Position numbers and translations under genes: made by a program. DNA of 64,000 bases from Pseudomonas sp. 21. Lineage in GTDB: Bacteria > Pseudomonadota > Gammaproteobacteria > Pseudomonadales > Pseudomonadaceae. The notes under the pieces were generated by a model. That model ran no database searches and was not told the origin of the DNA. It saw only the letters and a list, made by a program, of their open reading frames with translations. The stretch lies in the NCBI RefSeq assembly GCF_000955805.1, contig NZ_JYOA01000003.1, positions 422,625 to 486,624 of the forward strand, written 5' to 3'. Shown here one piece after another: positions 36,497 to 48,125 of this stretch; within the stretch, counting starts at the first letter, position 1, and each line of letters starts with the position of its first letter.

Positions 36497-37554
36497 AGCG
36501 CCACGCTGCCCTGGGCCGGGAACAGCACCAGGTGCTCGGCGCAGACGCCGATGCCCACTTCATCCCCCGGCTGGTGGTCGGCGTGGCTGGGGAAGAGTGA
36601 TTCCAGCTGGGTGCCGGTGGGCAGTTGCAGGCGATACAACGTCGCCGCGCCGAGGAACGATTTGCCGACAATCCGTGCCTTCAGCGCGCCATCGGTGGCC
36701 GGCACCAGATCGTCCGGGCGCAGCAGTACGTCCACCGCGCTGCCGTCCGGCAGACTGTAGGCACGGTTGCCGCGCAGCAGGCCGAGCTCAGTCTGCACCG
36801 CATCGCTTCCGCGCATTTGCCCGCGAATGAAATAACCCTGGCCGACGAAGCTGGCGACGAAGGGCGTCTGCGGCTCGTGGTAGAGGTTGAACGGGGTGTC
36901 CCACTGTTCCAGCAGGCCATTGCGGAACACGCCGACGTGGTCGCTGACGGCGAAGGCCTCTTCCTGGTCGTGGGTGACCAGGATGGCGCTGGTGCCGCGC
37001 GCCTTGAGGATGTCGCGCACCTCGTGGCTGAGCTGGCGGCGCAGTTCCACGTCGAGGTTGGAGAAGGGTTCGTCGAGCAGCAGCAACTGCGGCTGCGGCG
37101 CCAGCGCGCGGGCCAGGGCCACGCGTTGCTGCTGGCCGCCGGAGAGTTCGTGGGGGAAGCGCTGGCCGAGGCCGTCGAGCTTCACCAGCTCCAGCAGTTC
37201 GCCGACGATGCGCTCGCGCTCGGGGTGCTTGCGGATGCCGAAGGCGATGTTGTCCGCCACCGACAGGTGCGGGAACAGCGCGTAGTCCTGGAACACCATG
37301 CCGATCCGGCGCTTCTCCGGCGACAGGGTGAAACCGGGACGGGAGATGACTTCGCCACCCAGTTCGATGCGACCACCCTGCACCGGCTCGAAACCGGCGA
37401 TGGCGCGCAGGGTGGTGGTCTTGCCGCAGCCCGAGGGGCCGAGCAGGCAGCCGATGTCGCCGGCGTTCAGGTGCAGGCTGACGCCTTGCACCACTCGCTG
37501 CTGTTCATAGCCACAGGAAAGATCGTCGAGGTTGAGCAGCAGCGTCTGGGTCAT
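36493..37554 (-). CDS. ABC transporter ATP-binding protein (FbpC/PotA-like)
   Basis: A 353-residue ATPase. Walker A is GPSGCGKTTT, the signature is LSGGQQQRVALARALA and Walker B is LLLLDEPFSNLD, with the switch His in LVTHDQEEAFAVSD. A C-terminal TOBE-like domain (about residues 240-353) places it with the FbpC/PotA-type importers for iron, spermidine or sulfate. It lies 17 nt downstream of argF in the same direction, so it is probably co-transcribed. No permease or binding-protein gene is nearby. Confidence 0.9.
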   Translation of the reverse strand: MTQTLLLNLDDLSCGYEQQRVVQGVSLHLNAGDIGCLLGPSGCGKTTTLRAIAGFEPVQGGRIELGGEVISRPGFTLSPEKRRIGMVFQDYALFPHLSVADNIAFGIRKHPERERIVGELLELVKLDGLGQRFPHELSGGQQQRVALARALAPQPQLLLLDEPFSNLDVELRRQLSHEVRDILKARGTSAILVTHDQEEAFAVSDHVGVFRNGLLEQWDTPFNLYHEPQTPFVASFVGQGYFIRGQMRGSDAVQTELGLLRGNRAYSLPDGSAVDVLLRPDDLVPATDGALKARIVGKSFLGAATLYRLQLPTGTQLESLFPSHADHQPGDEVGIGVCAEHLVLFPAQGSVAL

Positions 37555-37571
37555 CGGACTCGAAGTGGGGC

Positions 37572-38489
<918 letters not shown>

Positions 38490-38803
38490 GGTTCGTACCT
38501 ACTACTTATTCTCAGAATCAGGCCGAGGTACCGACCGGCTTTCGTGAGAAAAAACGGGCTGAACCTGCGGCGGGACCGCATGGAGCGGAAAATGGGGGAA
38601 GGCGCGATCCTATAAGGAAATGACGGATCTACGCAAGTTTCCCCCGGAAGCCCCGTCGGGAGGGGCTTCAACATGGTCGTTCCTGATGCCCCGCGATTCA
38701 CCCGACGGAAGCTGGTGGTGCTTCGCAATGCCAGGATTCATAGTGCTTGCGACCCTATGACCGGCCCGTCGAATGGCTGGCGACAACAATACCGAGGCGA
38801 GCC
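38490..38803. other. argF / molybdopterin oxidoreductase divergent intergenic region
   Basis: A 314-nt divergent promoter region. It contains the candidate argF promoter and a GAAGCCCC/GGGGCTTC stem at about 38647-38669 without a U-run. No further gene was recognised. Confidence 0.6.
38609..38636 (-). promoter_or_regulatory. candidate sigma70 promoter of argF
   Basis: On the minus strand, TTGCGT (38636-38631) and TATAGG (38614-38609) are separated by 16 nt. They lie about 120 nt upstream of argF. A reasonable but unproven -35/-10 pair. Confidence 0.45.
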
Positions 38804-40897
38804 ATGAGCAAGACCCTCCACCACCGTGCGTGCCACCTGTGCGAGGCCATCTGCGGCCTGACCATCGAGACCGAGGACGAGCGCATCCTCTCGATCAAGG
38901 GCGACGCCCAGGACAGCTTCAGCCGCGGCCATGTCTGTCCCAAGGCGGTGGCTTTGCAGGACATCCAGAATGACCCGGACCGCCTGCGCCAGCCGGTGCG
39001 CCGCGTCGGCAACGAGTGGCAGCCGATCGGCTGGGACGAGGCCTTCGAGCTGGTCGCCACGCGCCTGGCAGAGATTCGTTTACGCCATGGCAACGACGCC
39101 GTGGCCGTGTACCAGGGCAACCCCAGCGTGCACAACTACGGGCTGATGACCCACAGCAACTACTTCCTTGGCCAGCTGAAGACGCGCAACCGATACTCGG
39201 CAACCTCGGTGGACCAGTTGCCGCATCATCTGGTCAGCCAGCAGATGTTCGGCCATGGCCTGCTGATCCCGATTCCCGACATCGACCACACCGACTTCAT
39301 GCTGATCCTGGGCGGCAACCCGCTGGCTTCCAACGGCAGCATCATGACCGTGCCGGACGTGGAGAAACGCCTGAAGGCGCTGAAGGCGCGCGGCGGCAAG
39401 CTGGTGGTGGTCGACCCGCGCCGCACCGAGACGGCGGCAATGGCGGACCAGCACCTGTTCGTCCGCCCAGGCGAAGATGCGGCGCTGCTGCTGGGCATCC
39501 TCGACACGCTGCTCAGCGAGGGCCTGACTCGCGAAACCTCGCTGCCGGTGAACGGCCAGGAAGCGGTGCGCCAAGCGCTGGCGCCGTTCAAGGTCGAAGC
39601 CATGGCCGTGCGCTGCGGTGTGCCGGCCGACGACATCCGCCAGTTGGCGCGGGCTTTCGCCGCTGCCGACAAGGCCGTCTGCTACGGACGCATGGGTGTT
39701 TCCACGCAGGTCTTCGGCAGCTTGTGCCAGTGGCTGGTGCAACTGATCAACCTGGTCACCGGCAACCTCGACCGTGTTGGCGGCACGCTGTGCACCACGC
39801 CGGCGGTGGACCTGGTGGCGACCACCGCGGGCGGCGCGTTCAATCGCTGGCAGAGCCGCGTGTCCGGCCTGCCGGAATACGGCGGTGAGCTGCCGGTGGC
39901 GGCGCTGGCCGAGGAAATGCTCACCGAGGGGGAAGGGCAGGTGCGCGCGCTGGTGACGGTGGCCGGCAACCCGGTGCTGTCCACACCCAATGGCCGCCGC
40001 CTGGAGCAGGCGCTGGATGGCCTGGAGTTCATGCTCAGCGTCGATCTGTACATCAACGAGACCACCCGCTACGCCGATCTGATCCTGCCGCCCACCGCGC
40101 CGCTGGAGCACGATCACTACGACACCACCTTCAACGTCTTCGCGGTACGCAACGTCACCCGTTTCAACGAGGCGATCCTGCCCAAGCCCGAAGGCGCCCT
40201 GCACGACTGGGAAATCTTCGTCGGCCTGGCGAAGGCCTACGCCGCGCGCCAGGGCAGCGAGCTGAAGCCGACCATGGCGCCGGAGCAGATGATCGAGATG
40301 GGCCTGCGCTTCGGGCCCTATGGCGATGCTTCCGAGCACAAACTGAATCTCGCACGTCTGCGCGAGCATCCCCACGGGCTGGACCTGGGCCCGCTGCAAC
40401 CGAACCTGGCGCCGCGCCTGAAGACCGCCAGCCGCAGCATCGAGGCGGCGCCGGAGATATTCCTGGGCGACCTGCGTCGTTTCGCCGACACCCAGTCGCC
40501 GGCCATCGATCAACTGCTGCTGATCGGTCGTCGCCACGTGCGCAGCAACAATTCCTGGATGCACAACTATCACCGCCTGGTGAAGGGCAAGCCGCGCCAC
40601 CAGTTGCTGATGCACCCGCAGGACCTGGCCACGCGCGGGCTGGTGGACGGGCAGAAGGTGCGGGTGCGTTCGCGGGTCGGCAGCATCGAGATCGAAGTGG
40701 CTGCCAGCGACGAAGTCATGGCCGGCGTGGTCAGCCTGCCCCACGGCTGGGGCCACGGGCGGCCGGGCGTGCAGCTGTCCATCGCCCGCGAGCAGGGCGG
40801 TGCCAGCGCCAACGACCTGACGGATGAACGCCACCTGGATGCGCTCTCCGGCAACACCGCGCTCAACGGCGTGCCGGTGGAGGTCGAGGCGGCCTGA
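38804..40897 (+). CDS. molybdopterin-dependent oxidoreductase
   Basis: A 697-residue cytoplasmic member of the DMSO-reductase family. The N-terminal [4Fe-4S] motif is CHLCEAICG at residues 9-17, with the fourth Cys in RGHVCPKAVALQ. The central region binds the molybdopterin guanine dinucleotide cofactor (VVDPRRTETA, RYADLILPPTAPLEHD), and the C-terminal domain (LMHPQDLATRGLVDGQKVRVRS) is the usual MGD-binding barrel. No signal peptide. Resembles the uncharacterised oxidoreductase near grxD in P. aeruginosa; substrate unknown. Confidence 0.92.
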   Translation: MSKTLHHRACHLCEAICGLTIETEDERILSIKGDAQDSFSRGHVCPKAVALQDIQNDPDRLRQPVRRVGNEWQPIGWDEAFELVATRLAEIRLRHGNDAVAVYQGNPSVHNYGLMTHSNYFLGQLKTRNRYSATSVDQLPHHLVSQQMFGHGLLIPIPDIDHTDFMLILGGNPLASNGSIMTVPDVEKRLKALKARGGKLVVVDPRRTETAAMADQHLFVRPGEDAALLLGILDTLLSEGLTRETSLPVNGQEAVRQALAPFKVEAMAVRCGVPADDIRQLARAFAAADKAVCYGRMGVSTQVFGSLCQWLVQLINLVTGNLDRVGGTLCTTPAVDLVATTAGGAFNRWQSRVSGLPEYGGELPVAALAEEMLTEGEGQVRALVTVAGNPVLSTPNGRRLEQALDGLEFMLSVDLYINETTRYADLILPPTAPLEHDHYDTTFNVFAVRNVTRFNEAILPKPEGALHDWEIFVGLAKAYAARQGSELKPTMAPEQMIEMGLRFGPYGDASEHKLNLARLREHPHGLDLGPLQPNLAPRLKTASRSIEAAPEIFLGDLRRFADTQSPAIDQLLLIGRRHVRSNNSWMHNYHRLVKGKPRHQLLMHPQDLATRGLVDGQKVRVRSRVGSIEIEVAASDEVMAGVVSLPHGWGHGRPGVQLSIAREQGGASANDLTDERHLDALSGNTALNGVPVEVEAA

Positions 40898-41029
40898 CAA
40901 GCTGACGCGCGTCACCTGCAAAGCCGAGCGTTGCACTCGGCTTTGCAGTACAATGCGCGGTACCGTGCCGGCCTATGCCCCGAGAGGCGACCGCCGGGTC
41001 AGTGTCTGATAGTTAAGCCGAGGAAGTTC

Positions 41030-41356
41030 ATGGATATCATCGATACCATCAAAGAGCAGATCTCCAGCAACCCTGTTCTGCTGTACATGAAGGGTTCGCC
41101 GAACGCTCCCCAGTGCGGTTTCTCGTCCCGCGCCGCGCAGGTGCTGATGGCTTGCGGCGAAAAATTCGCCTATGTCGACATCCTGCAGAACCCGGAAATC
41201 CGCGCCAACCTGCCCAAGTACGCCAACTGGCCGACCTTCCCGCAACTGTGGGTCGGTGGCGAGCTGGTCGGCGGCAGCGACATCCTGGCCGAGATGTTCG
41301 AGAAGGGTGAGCTGCAACCGCTGATCAAGGACGCCGTGAGCAAGGCCAACGCCTGA
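41030..41356 (+). CDS. grxD: monothiol glutaredoxin
   Basis: A 108-residue class II glutaredoxin of the Grx4 type that binds and delivers [2Fe-2S] clusters. The CGFS active site is present (Cys at about residue 28), with KGSPNAPQ before it and the glutathione-binding WPTFPQLWVGGELVGGSDI behind. GAGGAAG precedes the ATG. An intrinsic terminator follows at 41376. Confidence 0.96.
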   Translation: MDIIDTIKEQISSNPVLLYMKGSPNAPQCGFSSRAAQVLMACGEKFAYVDILQNPEIRANLPKYANWPTFPQLWVGGELVGGSDILAEMFEKGELQPLIKDAVSKANA

Positions 41357-41375
41357 GTCTTTCGTGCTGTCGCAC

Positions 41376-41405
41376 AAAGCCCCGCCTTGGCGGGGCTTTG
41401 TTTTT
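41376..41405 (+). terminator. intrinsic terminator of grxD
   Basis: Stem AAAGCCCCGCC, loop TT, GGCGGGGCTTT, followed by GTTTTT. Confidence 0.9.
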
Positions 41406-41420
41406 GGGAAGAAATAAAAG

Positions 41421-42584
41421 ATGACTGAACAGACGCGGGCCAACGCCGCGCGCTGGGCGTGCGGATACTGCTTTGCCATGGGCGGGATGGTCCATGGCAG
41501 CGTGATGGGGCGGGTTCCAGCCCTCAAGAGCATGACCGGGGTGGACGAGCAGCAACTGGGCCAGGCCCTGCTGGGCGCGGGCTTCGGCGCGCTGCTGGCA
41601 TTTGCCTTCGCCGGCGCGCTGGTGCGCCGCCATGGCAGCCGGGCGATCACCGTGATCTCGGGACTGGCGCTGATGGCGACCTTCCCGCTGCTCGGGCTGG
41701 CGCAGGACGTCTGGGTGCTGGCGGCGGGCTTCCTCGCCGTCGGCCTGACCTTCGCGACCATGGACGTGGCGATGAACACCCAGGCGGTGGAGGTCGAACG
41801 GCGCCTCGGCCGCCCGTGCATCTCCAGTCTGCATGGCATGTACAGCCTGGGTGGTCTGGTCGGTGCTGTGGGAGCGGCGGCTTTCGCCGACCTGGCGCCG
41901 ATCTGGCACTTCAGCCTGCTGGCGCTGATCGCCGTGGCGATCCTGCCGTTCTTCGCCCGTCATCTGTTCGAGGGCCGCCCGGAGCCCATGGAGGAGGAGG
42001 CGCCAGCCCAACGTGGCTGGCGCCTGCCGCCACCGGCGCTGATCGGCCTGGGTCTGCTGACTCTCTGCGCGTTCGTGTCCGAAGGGGCGGTCGCCGACTG
42101 GGGCGCCTTGCTGCTGCACCAGGTTCTGGGCGCATCCGAACGCCTGGCAGCATTGGGCTTCGCGGCATTCTCCGCGACCATGGTGCTGGGGCGGCTTTTT
42201 GGTGACCGTCTGCGCGTACGCTTCGCCGACGAGGCGCTGGTGCGCAACCTGGCGCTGCTGGCCATCGCGGGCATGTTCCTGGCGCTGTTCAGCCCGTGGG
42301 TTGCCGGCGCGATTGCCGGTTTCGCCCTGGTGGGCGCGGGGCTGTCGGTGGTGGTGCCGATCCTGATCGGCGCGGCAGGCAACCGGCCGGGCGTCGAGCC
42401 TTCGCGCGGCGTGGCGGCGGTAGCGTCGTTCGGCTATGGCGGCTTGTTGCTGGGCCCGCCGCTGATCGGCTTCCTCGCCGAGCACGTGGGGCTGCGCCTG
42501 TCGCTGCTGGTGGTAATCGGGCTTTGCGCTGGCCTGGTGTTCAAGGCCGGGCTGGTGCGGCGTCCGCCGAAGGCGAACGGCTAG
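41421..42584 (+). CDS. MFS transporter
   Basis: A 387-residue inner-membrane protein with about 12 predicted helices. The loop GALVRRHGSRAI resembles the cytoplasmic MFS motif A region, and NTQAVEVERRLGRPCISSLHGMYS is typical of the YbjJ-like subfamily. Substrate unknown; YbjJ-like proteins are uncharacterised. The gene starts just after the grxD terminator and ends in its own terminator at 42593. Confidence 0.9.
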   Translation: MTEQTRANAARWACGYCFAMGGMVHGSVMGRVPALKSMTGVDEQQLGQALLGAGFGALLAFAFAGALVRRHGSRAITVISGLALMATFPLLGLAQDVWVLAAGFLAVGLTFATMDVAMNTQAVEVERRLGRPCISSLHGMYSLGGLVGAVGAAAFADLAPIWHFSLLALIAVAILPFFARHLFEGRPEPMEEEAPAQRGWRLPPPALIGLGLLTLCAFVSEGAVADWGALLLHQVLGASERLAALGFAAFSATMVLGRLFGDRLRVRFADEALVRNLALLAIAGMFLALFSPWVAGAIAGFALVGAGLSVVVPILIGAAGNRPGVEPSRGVAAVASFGYGGLLLGPPLIGFLAEHVGLRLSLLVVIGLCAGLVFKAGLVRRPPKANG

Positions 42585-42592
42585 AAGGGAAG

Positions 42593-42626
42593 GGCACCGG
42601 CGTCCACAACAGCGCCGGTGCCTTTT
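42593..42626 (+). terminator. intrinsic terminator
   Basis: Stem GGCACCGGCG with a nine-base loop and a CGCCGGTGCC return, followed by TTTT on the + strand. It lies between the convergent MFS transporter and bfrB genes. Confidence 0.8.
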
Positions 42627-42632
42627 GCCTGA

Positions 42633-43109
42633 TCAGTCGTCTTCGTGCATGTGCGACTGCAGGTAGTTTTCCAGACCGACTTTCTGGATCAGGCCCAGCT
42701 GGGTTTCCAGGTAGTCGATGTGCTCTTCCTCGGACTCGAGGATGTCCTTGAGCAGGTCGCGGCTGACGTAGTCATGCACGCTTTCGCAATGCACGATGGC
42801 GTCGCGCAGGTCCTTGCAGGCCTTGAGTTCCAGGTTCAGGTCGCACTGCAGCATTTCCTGGGTGTTCTCGCCGATCAGCAGCTTGCCCAGGTCCTGCAGG
42901 TTGGGCAGCCCTTCGAGGAACAGGATGCGTTCGATGAGCTTGTCGGCGTGCTTCATCTCATCGATGGATTCGTGGTACTCGTGCGCGCCGAGGCGCTTCA
43001 GGCCCCAGTCGTTCCACATGCGCGAGTGCAGGAAGTACTGGTTGATGGCGATCAGCTCGTTGCCGAGGATCTTGTTCAGATGCTGGATGACTTTCTTGTC
43101 GCCTTTCAT
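42633..43109 (-). CDS. bfrB: bacterioferritin
   Basis: A 158-residue bacterioferritin subunit that stores iron in a 24-mer shell. The heme-ligand Met52 lies in DEMKHAD, next to the ferroxidase residues Glu51 and His54; Glu18 ([12 protein letters not shown]) and EEEHIDYLE (Glu127, His130) complete the di-iron site. It matches P. aeruginosa BfrB. The bfd gene lies 218 nt upstream in the same direction, with a terminator between. An inverted repeat GAATG-N10-CATTC at 43210-43229 is in its 5' region. Confidence 0.96.
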   Translation of the reverse strand: MKGDKKVIQHLNKILGNELIAINQYFLHSRMWNDWGLKRLGAHEYHESIDEMKHADKLIERILFLEGLPNLQDLGKLLIGENTQEMLQCDLNLELKACKDLRDAIVHCESVHDYVSRDLLKDILESEEEHIDYLETQLGLIQKVGLENYLQSHMHEDD

Positions 43110-43259
43110 GCCGGGGTCCTGCCGTGTGGAGTGGGAGAGATTGAAATTCTCGCCCCCTTATAACCACATGTCAAACATAAGTGCTTGAATTTGTTATAAA
43201 AAGGAATATGAATGCGAATGTTTTCATTCCGCATCCCGGCGCTAAATCCCTGAATTTCA

Positions 43260-43292
43260 GGCATAAAAAAACCGGGCCAGTGCCCGGTTTCT
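43260..43292 (-). terminator. intrinsic terminator of bfd
   Basis: Read on the minus strand, AAACCGGGC, loop ACTG, GCCCGGTTT is followed by a further T-run. It separates bfd from bfrB, so the two have separate transcripts. Confidence 0.85.
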
Positions 43293-43327
43293 TCGGAATC
43301 CCTGCTGAACTGATCAGCGGTATTTTC

Positions 43328-43543
43328 TCAACCCGCGGCGTAGGCCAGGTTGTAGTTCATGCTCTGGGCGCTTTGCAGTTCGCCGAGGGTATCGCGAACC
43401 ACCTGTTTGGCCAGGCAAGCGCACTTGCCACATTGAGTGCCAACGCCGGTGCACTCGCGCACTTCGCGGTAATTGCAGGCGCCGTCGTAGATCGCATCGC
43501 GGATCTGGGTATCGGTAACACCGTTGCAGAGGCAGACGTACAT
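43328..43543 (-). CDS. bfd: bacterioferritin-associated ferredoxin
   Basis: A 71-residue [2Fe-2S] protein that reduces and mobilises iron from BfrB. The cluster cysteines are Cys4 and Cys6 (MYVCLC) and Cys38 and Cys41 (TQCGKCACL), the standard Bfd pattern. A Fur-box-like site lies 36-63 nt upstream. This fits induction under iron limitation, opposite to bfrB. Confidence 0.95.
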   Translation of the reverse strand: MYVCLCNGVTDTQIRDAIYDGACNYREVRECTGVGTQCGKCACLAKQVVRDTLGELQSAQSMNYNLAYAAG

Positions 43544-43578
43544 GGTTGCACTACAGTCGCTGTGGGGTTGTTGGAAGC

Positions 43579-43606
43579 GATACTAATAGTAATGAGAATG
43601 ATTGTC
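43579..43606 (-). promoter_or_regulatory. putative Fur box of bfd
   Basis: On the minus strand the sequence reads GACAATCATTCTCATTACTA, close to the Fur consensus GATAATGATAATCATTATC (overlapping hexamer pattern). It sits just upstream of bfd and would give iron-dependent repression. Confidence 0.78.
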
Positions 43607-43726
43607 AAAAGTTCCCGAGTACGCATCCAGGCAGTCTGACAAATGGTCATCGGGTTCAATGACTTAGGGCGAAAGCACTGTGGTTATTGGGCTGTAGCGC
43701 TATCTGCAGGAAACGGCGGAGCCCGG

Positions 43727-43828
43727 TTGCAGGAGCGAGCTTGCTCGCGAACAGGGCCAGCTATGGCGCCAATCCCGCCTGCCAGGCATCCGAAGGCGCT
43801 GGGGTTCGCGAGCAAGCTCGCTGCTACC
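43727..43828. repeat. REP doublet (REPIN-like)
   Basis: Inverted arms with the GCGAGCTTGCTCGC core at 43733-43751 and GCGAGCAAGCTCGC near 43807-43820. The spacer of about 55 nt is longer than in the other copies. Confidence 0.88.
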
Positions 43829-43860
43829 GGTAAGGCGGGGTGTTGATGTAGACCCAATGA

Positions 43861-43887
43861 AAAAGCCCCGCAAGTGCGGGGCTTTTT
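43861..43887 (-). terminator. intrinsic terminator downstream of rnt
   Basis: AAAAGCCCCGC, loop AAGT, GCGGGGCTTTTT. The A- and T-runs on both sides make it bidirectional in principle; it lies 20 nt past the rnt stop. Confidence 0.85.
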
Positions 43888-43906
43888 CATGGGGCGTTGA
43901 AGCCGA

Positions 43907-44587
43907 TCAGTGATCGTCTTCCATCCAGCCGCCGAACTCCTTCCAGCGGTTGACGATGCCGCAGAACAGCTCGGCGGTCTTCTCGGTGTCGTAACGGGCC
44001 GAGTGCGCTTCGCGGTTGTCGAACTCGATGCCGGCGGTCTGGCAGGCTTTCGCCAGGACAGTCTGGCCGTAGGCGAGGCCGGCGAGGGTCGCGGTGTCGA
44101 AGCTGGAGAAGGGGTGGAACGGATTGCGCTTCACGCCGCTGCGGTTGACTGCTGCGTTGAGGAAGCCCAGGTCGAAGCTGCTGTTGTGGCCGACCAGGAT
44201 CGCCCGCTTGCAGCCGTTGGACTTCAGCGACTTGCGGATGCCACGGAAGATCTCGGTCAGTGCCTGTTCTTCCGGCACGGCCATGCGCAGCGGGTGGTCC
44301 AGCTTGATGCCGGTGAACTCCAGCGCAGCCTGTTCGATGTTGGCGCCTTCGAAGGGCTCCACACGGAAGAAGTAGGTGTGCTCGGGAAACAGGTAGCCGC
44401 TCTCGTCCATGCCGATGGTGACGGCGGCGATTTCCAGCAGGGCGTCGGTGCCGGCGTTGAAGCCGCCGGTCTCGACGTCCACCACGACCGGCAGGTAGCC
44501 GCGGAAGCGGCGTGCCATCGGGTGGCGCGGGCCCGGCGGGAAGGAGCCGTCGAGTTCTTCTTCGAAGGTTTCGTTCTCGTCACTCAT
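43907..44587 (-). CDS. rnt: ribonuclease T
   Basis: A 226-residue DEDDh 3'-5' exoribonuclease that trims tRNA and other stable RNA 3' ends. The metal-binding residues are Asp and Glu in [10 protein letters not shown], Asp in [10 protein letters not shown], and His and Asp in [14 protein letters not shown]. Its start overlaps the pyrC stop (ATGA at 44584-44587), so the two are translationally coupled. The ATG at 44587 is preferred to the longer frame. Confidence 0.96.
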   Translation of the reverse strand: MSDENETFEEELDGSFPPGPRHPMARRFRGYLPVVVDVETGGFNAGTDALLEIAAVTIGMDESGYLFPEHTYFFRVEPFEGANIEQAALEFTGIKLDHPLRMAVPEEQALTEIFRGIRKSLKSNGCKRAILVGHNSSFDLGFLNAAVNRSGVKRNPFHPFSSFDTATLAGLAYGQTVLAKACQTAGIEFDNREAHSARYDTEKTAELFCGIVNRWKEFGGWMEDDH

Positions 44588-45630
44588 GCCACGGTCTCCA
44601 GCAGGCGCCAGCGCAGTTTCTCGCCGGCACGCAGCGGGACTACATCGAAATCGCCGAACGGCAGGGCCGCCGGGGCTTCCCATTCTTCACGCACCAGGGT
44701 GATGCGGTCGCTGTTGCGCGGCAGGCCGTAGAAGTCCGGGCCGTACAGGCTGGCGAAGCCTTCCAGTTTGTCCAGCGCGTTGCGTTGCTCGAAGGCTTCC
44801 GCGTAGAGCTCGATGGCGGCGTAGGCGGTGTAGCAGCCGGCGCAACCGCAGGCGGCTTCCTTGGCGTGGCGCGCGTGGGGTGCCGAGTCGGTGCCGAGGA
44901 AGAACTTCGGGCTGCCGCTGGTGGCCGCATCCAGCAGGGCTTCCTGGTGGGTGTTGCGCTTGAGGATCGGCAGGCAATAGAAGTGCGGGCGAATGCCGCC
45001 CACCAGCATGTGGTTGCGGTTGTACAGCAGGTGGTGCGCGGTGATGGTGGCGCCGACGTTGGCCGGGGCGGCCTTGACGAAGGCGGCGGCATCGCCGGTG
45101 GTGATGTGCTCGAAGACCACCTTGAGGGTCGGGAAACGCTCGACCACGCGGGTCAGGTGCTCGTCGATGAAGCGCTTCTCGCGGTCGAACACGTCGACTT
45201 CGGCGCGGGTCACCTCGCCGTGCACCAGCAGCGGCAGGCCGACTTCGGCCATGGCTTCGAGCACGTGGAAGATGTTGTCGACGCTGGTCACGCCGGAGTC
45301 GGAGTTGGTGGTGGCGCCGGCCGGGTACAGCTTGGCGGCGTGCACGAAGCCCGAGGCCTTGGCGGCGCGGACTTCCTCGGCGCTGGTGCGATCGGTGAGG
45401 TACAGCACCATCAGCGGCTCGAAGCGACTGCCGGCCGGACGGGCGGCCAGGATGCGCTGGCGATAGGCGTCGGCTTCGGCGGCGTTGCGTACCGGCGGAA
45501 CCAGGTTCGGCATGATGATGGCACGGCCGAAGGTGCGGGCGGCGTCGCCGACGGTTTGCGCGAGCGCAGCGCCGTCGCGCAGGTGGATGTGCCAGTCGTC
45601 GGGGCGCAGGAGTGTCAGGCGGTCGGACAT
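44584..45630 (-). CDS. pyrC: dihydroorotase (class II)
   Basis: A 348-residue zinc enzyme that cyclises carbamoyl aspartate to dihydroorotate in pyrimidine synthesis. Metal ligands are seen in [10 protein letters not shown], the [18 protein letters not shown] stretch, and [23 protein letters not shown] is a class II hallmark. The ATG at 45630 is chosen; the longer frame to 45699 is non-coding. It is followed directly by rnt with a 4-nt overlap. Confidence 0.96.
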   Translation of the reverse strand: MSDRLTLLRPDDWHIHLRDGAALAQTVGDAARTFGRAIIMPNLVPPVRNAAEADAYRQRILAARPAGSRFEPLMVLYLTDRTSAEEVRAAKASGFVHAAKLYPAGATTNSDSGVTSVDNIFHVLEAMAEVGLPLLVHGEVTRAEVDVFDREKRFIDEHLTRVVERFPTLKVVFEHITTGDAAAFVKAAPANVGATITAHHLLYNRNHMLVGGIRPHFYCLPILKRNTHQEALLDAATSGSPKFFLGTDSAPHARHAKEAACGCAGCYTAYAAIELYAEAFEQRNALDKLEGFASLYGPDFYGLPRNSDRITLVREEWEAPAALPFGDFDVVPLRAGEKLRWRLLETVA

Positions 45631-45768
45631 GCGGATTCCAGGGGTGCGGTTGCAGCGGGAAGAGGGTGAAATGCTACCGGAAAAGCCCGCCGCCGGCACT
45701 CGCTATCAAGTTTTGCCGAGGCCGACCGATAGAATCTGGGACGCCTTTTTACCTGTGTGGAAGCCATC

Positions 45769-46767
45769 GTGCGCCAGCCCTCTCTTCTACTGCTTGCTCT
45801 CTGCGCCAGCCTTCCGGCCTGGGGGCTGACCTTCCAGACGCGCATGGAAAGCGCGCAATGGACGGTGGAGGGCGACCAGTTCGAGTGCCGGCTGTCGCAG
45901 AGTGTGGCCGGTTTCGGACTGGGCGAGTTCGTCTGGCGCGCTGGCGAGCAGCCGACCTTCCGTCTCAAGCCGCAGACGGGCTGGCTGGGCAGCGGCTCGG
46001 CGACCCTGCTGGCGGCCGCGCCGCCGTGGCGGCCGGGGCAGGGCGACCTGAACCTGGGGGCGGTGCAGGTGGGTTCGGGCGATGTTCCTTTCAACAGCAC
46101 CCAGCAGCAGGCCGGGCGCCTGCTCGGTGGCCTGCTGGAGGGGCGCGCTCCGGAGGTGCGCCACCGCACGCGCACCGGCGAGAACCTGCTGGTACGGCTG
46201 ATGCCAACGCGTTTCGCTGACGGATACGTAAAGTTTCAGGACTGTTCAACGAAGATGCTCCCGGTGAACTTCGACCAGGTACGCCAGAGCCAGGTCGGCT
46301 TCCCGGACGGCGGCACCGAGGTCGACCCGCTGGGCCGCGCCAAGCTGGACATCATCCTGCAGTACATGAAGGCCGACCCGACGGTGAATCGCATCGAACT
46401 GGACGGCCACTCCGACAACAGCGGCAACCGCCTGGCCAACCGCGAGGCTTCGCGCCGTCGTGCCGTCGCGGTGATGGAGTACCTCAAGGCCAACGGCGTG
46501 GCGGAATCGCAGATCACCGTGCGTTTCTATGGCGAGCGCTATCCGCTGGTGAAGAACAATTCCGCCGCCAACCGGGCGAAGAACCGCCGGGTGACGGTGA
46601 ACCTGTCCCGCGAGGCGGTCGTCGAGCAGGCGCCCGCCGAAGCCCCAGCAGCCCCCGCGGCATCGGCTCCCAGCCCCGCCAGCGCGCCCGCTCAGGGTGC
46701 GCCGGCAGCGCCTGCCGCCAATGCTGCCAACCCGCCCGCCACGCCGCCCGCTACGCCCAAGGGGTAA
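45769..46767 (+). CDS. motY: OmpA-family sodium-type flagellar motor protein MotY
   Basis: A 332-residue periplasmic protein. A signal peptide (LLLLALCASLPAWG) is followed by a MotY-type N-terminal domain of about 150 residues, then an OmpA-like peptidoglycan-binding domain (IELDGHSDNSGNRLANREASRRR). The last 50 residues are an Ala/Pro-rich low-complexity tail. Two GTG starts are possible, 45757 and 45769; the second fits the signal peptide best. In Pseudomonas, MotY forms the flagellar T-ring with MotX-like or stator proteins. It is divergent from pyrC. Confidence 0.88.
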   Translation: MRQPSLLLLALCASLPAWGLTFQTRMESAQWTVEGDQFECRLSQSVAGFGLGEFVWRAGEQPTFRLKPQTGWLGSGSATLLAAAPPWRPGQGDLNLGAVQVGSGDVPFNSTQQQAGRLLGGLLEGRAPEVRHRTRTGENLLVRLMPTRFADGYVKFQDCSTKMLPVNFDQVRQSQVGFPDGGTEVDPLGRAKLDIILQYMKADPTVNRIELDGHSDNSGNRLANREASRRRAVAVMEYLKANGVAESQITVRFYGERYPLVKNNSAANRAKNRRVTVNLSREAVVEQAPAEAPAAPAASAPSPASAPAQGAPAAPAANAANPPATPPATPKG

Positions 46768-46899
46768 GCCGCGGCGACAGGTCGCACCGACGATAGTATC
46801 TGTCGCTTTGTCGTCAAAAGCTGTCGCCCCTCTGTAAATTATTCCGAGCGGACAGTAGAATCGGTCCCTTTCGTGACAACCCCCGTGGAGTTGAGTGGC

Positions 46900-48117
<1,218 letters not shown>

Positions 48118-48125
48118 GCGACCTG

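Larger units (their letters stand above)
43544..43906. other. bfd-rnt intergenic region
   Basis: A 363-nt stretch that holds, in order, the Fur-box-like site of bfd (43579-43606), a REP doublet (43727-43828) and the terminator of rnt (43861-43887). No coding sequence was recognised. Confidence 0.7.
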
